This document shows positions 61,280-64,000 of a stretch of DNA of 64,000 bases, in pieces (the stretch's first letter is position 1; the number at the start of each line of letters is the position of its first letter). The stretch is from Struthio camelus. Its lineage: Eukaryota > Chordata > Aves > Struthioniformes > Struthionidae. Under the pieces are notes generated by a model. It made no database searches, was not told the origin of the DNA, and saw only the letters and a program-made list of their open reading frames with translations. Position numbers and translations under genes: made by a program. Where the stretch lies: NCBI RefSeq assembly GCF_040807025.1, contig NC_090943.1:140764764-140828763 (forward strand), given 5' to 3'.

Positions 61280-64000
61280 AATGAGAAACATTTCTGTCAT
61301 GCAAGTTGAATTAGAGGGTTCAGCTCACCTAACAATGTCAGTAACAACACTTCATTATACAACACACTTGCTGCTTCAGAAACCTACCCCACCACCAAAA
61401 TGCAACCACTTCTGGACTGGCAGGAGTCATCTGACTCATGTCTTGCTGCACAACAGTTACTGTGGGACATAATTATAGTCAAGAACTCTGCAACAAACCA
61501 CTGCTCTTAGGAAAAAGCATAGTGGCTTCTTTAATGTCCACACAGAGCAGACAGGGACTTGGAGTCCAGCCCTGCAAACTTGACTAAGCACATTGGTAAG
61601 TGTATGAGCCATGCCATGAAGCTTCCTGGCACAATCATGGTAGAAAGTATGACACTGAGTTGTGAGGAGCTGAATTCACACTTAAAATAAGGGCCTCTGG
61701 CACTGTAAAGCAGTAGATACAACTGCAATTCACACTTACTTGGAAGCTCCTTTCCCTTTGCCAAACTGGTAACTGTATAAATAGGAATCAGGATCCAAGG
61801 TTTGAAAGAAAGAACCATTGTTTTTCTTAAGTCCATGTTAAAAAAAAAAAAATCCCCCTATGTTTTTGTCTTACGTTTTGCATGCTAGTCAGAATGCACT
61901 TTCCTGGGAAATACATTATAGTAACAGGCAATGTTTAGCATCACATTTGAAGTGTGCACATCCCAGTGATTAAAATCCAGGCAACAGAAATAAACACATC
62001 AGCAGGACATGCTGCACAGCACTGAATTGGGACTTCTATTTTTTATGGCTTTCTCGAACATTAAATACTGTGTGAGAAAAACATTGTTCAAACTTAACCA
62101 TCTGTCTTTGCTTTCTTTTAAGTACATTACAATCATCAGTAATCATTTTAAGCCTAAAATCAGTAAACCTGGCTGTACTTGTGGGACAGTAATTGTGGCA
62201 GTTAAAAGTAGCTTATGCAGCAATAGAAATGTTTTGGGGTTTTTTTAAGTGAATTTATTAGAAACTTCTTGTTTTTAAATGGAGCTACTCCATGTTAAAG
62301 TGGCACCGTCTATTATCCTAAGCTGAGAGAGAAATGGTTTCCTTGTTAACAGTTTTCTAGATATCAATAATTTTTTCACAATTTTAAGTGGGAGGAAAGG
62401 TTTAAATTATTCAACTTTTCAAAGCTAAAGTCCTAGAGGAAGAAAAAAAAACTCAAGCTCAAGGCGAACATTTTGCTTTGACAATTTCAAAATATATCTT
62501 TTCGATGTGACTTCTTAAATATGCTATTAACTTTAATTTTCTAAACAAAAATAACTTTGAATGGAAAAGCCATTTAGTTAGAAACTACGAAAACATTCTG
62601 ACAGTTCCAAAATTTTATTTCCACAATCCTTTCTAAGTCAAGATAGTTGTGAAAGCCAGTCTCAATTTCTGTAAATCAGCATGTTCCGCATTCGAAAATT
62701 TTATTACAAGAACGACACAAAGGCTCCCACCTCACAAGGCCTTTTCCAAAGAGCCTGTTATTCTCACACCCTGCTAAGAGCTGCCACCGCAGCAAGCACG
62801 CTGTCTTTACACAATGCCTCTTACTGAGGGACTGCATCCTGCTACCAACTGCAGCTCTAAACCACTACGACACAAAGACTGCTAACTGCTAGCAGAGGTG
62901 TTCGGTGCTCACAGAGTCATGGTATAACGGTATCTGTGACACTTCGGTTTGTGCCACCCTGTGAGGCCACTCTGAACTGCCCGTAACTTTTTTGCTGCCG
63001 GAACAAGGAAACTGCACACACCCCACCACAGCGCAGGGATAGGATGGGAGAGGGAGAAGGAAGAAGGGAGAAAGGAGCACTGCTAAATGTACAGTCTCTT
63101 CAGGAGGAAGAAAGAAAGAAAAAAAGAGCCTAGAGGTAGAGCACGCTCTACTTTTCATCCCGCTACCCAGCAAAACTCCTCTATATCACCAGCAAAATGC
63201 CAGAATCAAACAGAGAGGAAGAACATGGGGTAGGAGAAACACTGCGCTTGCAAGCATCCCCTCATTCCTACCTCCTGAGAAAAGTTTCAGGCCCTTAGAA
63301 AGGTCACTTGGAAAAGATCAGCGTGAAGAGGAAGAAACTGGCCATCCCACTCACAACTCCTTGAAATCTCAAAGACTCCCTGTACAGAAGTACAATGGGG
63401 CCATCAGGACAATCACATGTGCTATCACAATTGTATCTTAATAATCACATTGAAAAACATTCAAACACTGATGGCACCCATCATGTGTTCCACCCCTCTG
63501 GACAAAGTACCTCTGGCTTGCAGGTCATCTCCTGGGCCTCTCTAGCCAACTCCCTAGTCACAGAGTGTCTGTCTGTTACCTCAGAAATGTCACCTTGAGG
63601 CTCTCCAGCCCTAAGATCAAGCACAGACTGCTCAGTAGCTCCAGCTTACAGCTTCGGATGCTCTCAGACTCTGTATTTCCTGTATCACAGAGTTAACAGC
63701 TGCTTTCACTACTCTCGAGTTCTACATCTCAAAACCCCAACCCCAGCACAGAGGCTCAAAAAAAAACCTGCTTTAATCCAAGGTACAACTTTCTGCTCTG
63801 CACGTTAGACCTGCTCAGGTGCTGAACAAGCGACCAGCCGGTTGGATATGCCAACTTCGTCCTGCAGCCTTATTAAACAGTCGAGGCCATACACAGTGAA
63901 AGACCTTTATAAGATTCAGACAGTTCTGTAGCCGAATAGGATAAAACCAAAAGTTGATTTCTGAACTGTGTGCAGAAAGACGTTCCAAGCCATCCCACTC
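61280..64000. other. non-coding stretch, no gene seen
   Basis: AT-rich DNA up to about 62.7 kb, then somewhat richer in G+C toward the end, with a purine-rich patch near 63040-63130. No gene or recognisable repeat. A possible 33-base minus-strand microexon at 61740-61772 is listed in the findings. The window ends without a recognisable boundary. Confidence 0.45.

Noticed and set aside
1..64000. CRISPR array, bacterial operon, phage or plasmid features
   Set aside because: No regularly spaced direct repeats, no dense coding, no ribosome-binding sites; base composition and CR1/MIR relics are those of an amniote nuclear genome.

Overview
The window reads as non-coding nuclear DNA of a sauropsid (bird-, crocodile- or turtle-type) genome; I favour a bird. 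It is moderately AT-rich, has no operon structure, tRNA or rRNA, and its longest ATG-initiated open frames (about 140 codons) are no longer than chance allows in 128 kb of both strands. The interspersed repeats I recognise are old: CR1-type LINE relics near 9.1-9.6 kb, 37.3-37.7 kb and 59.7 kb, MIR/CORE-type tRNA-SINE relics near 22.1, 40.1 and 43.7-43.9 kb, and several degraded short repeats of a kind common in turtles, crocodiles and birds (motifs like CCAGATCCTCAGCTG and CCCATTGAAGTCA). I see no Alu, B1/B2 or L1 and no young transposon. I recognise no gene, so the window is best described as intergenic or deep intronic.

Layout. 1-4.1 kb: plain AT-rich DNA with a poly(G) tract at 3.84 kb. 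4.2-5.3 kb: the most gene-like part, a CpG-rich block with a CRE-like site, a purine/pyrimidine CA/CG tract, an old repeat, and a GC-rich candidate exon at 5141-5297. 5.4-14 kb: AT-rich DNA with one clear CR1 relic. 14.6-16.3 kb: a segment with little repeat and a dense set of AT-rich motifs that resembles conserved regulatory DNA. 16.8-23.1 kb: several old short repeats and a candidate exon at 18221-18317. 23-37 kb: mostly featureless. 37.3-44.8 kb: a CR1 relic, a large compound microsatellite, two MIR relics, a homeobox-motif-rich segment at 41.0-41.3 kb and a striking near-perfect inverted repeat at 44660-44765. 45-57 kb: mostly plain, with homopolymer tracts and two repeat relics. 57.3-57.8 kb: another candidate regulatory segment containing a 13-bp perfect inverted repeat. 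58.3-64 kb: repeat relics, a poly(G) tract, a short CR1 3' end and a candidate terminal exon at 60752.

Nothing shows genes acting together. If the window has a function, it is most likely cis-regulatory (several AT-rich, TAAT-containing segments plus one CpG-rich block) or it holds sparse exons of a large gene or long non-coding RNA. All exon and enhancer calls here are inferences from splice-site-like signals, open frames and base composition. They need alignment to other amniotes or RNA reads to be accepted.
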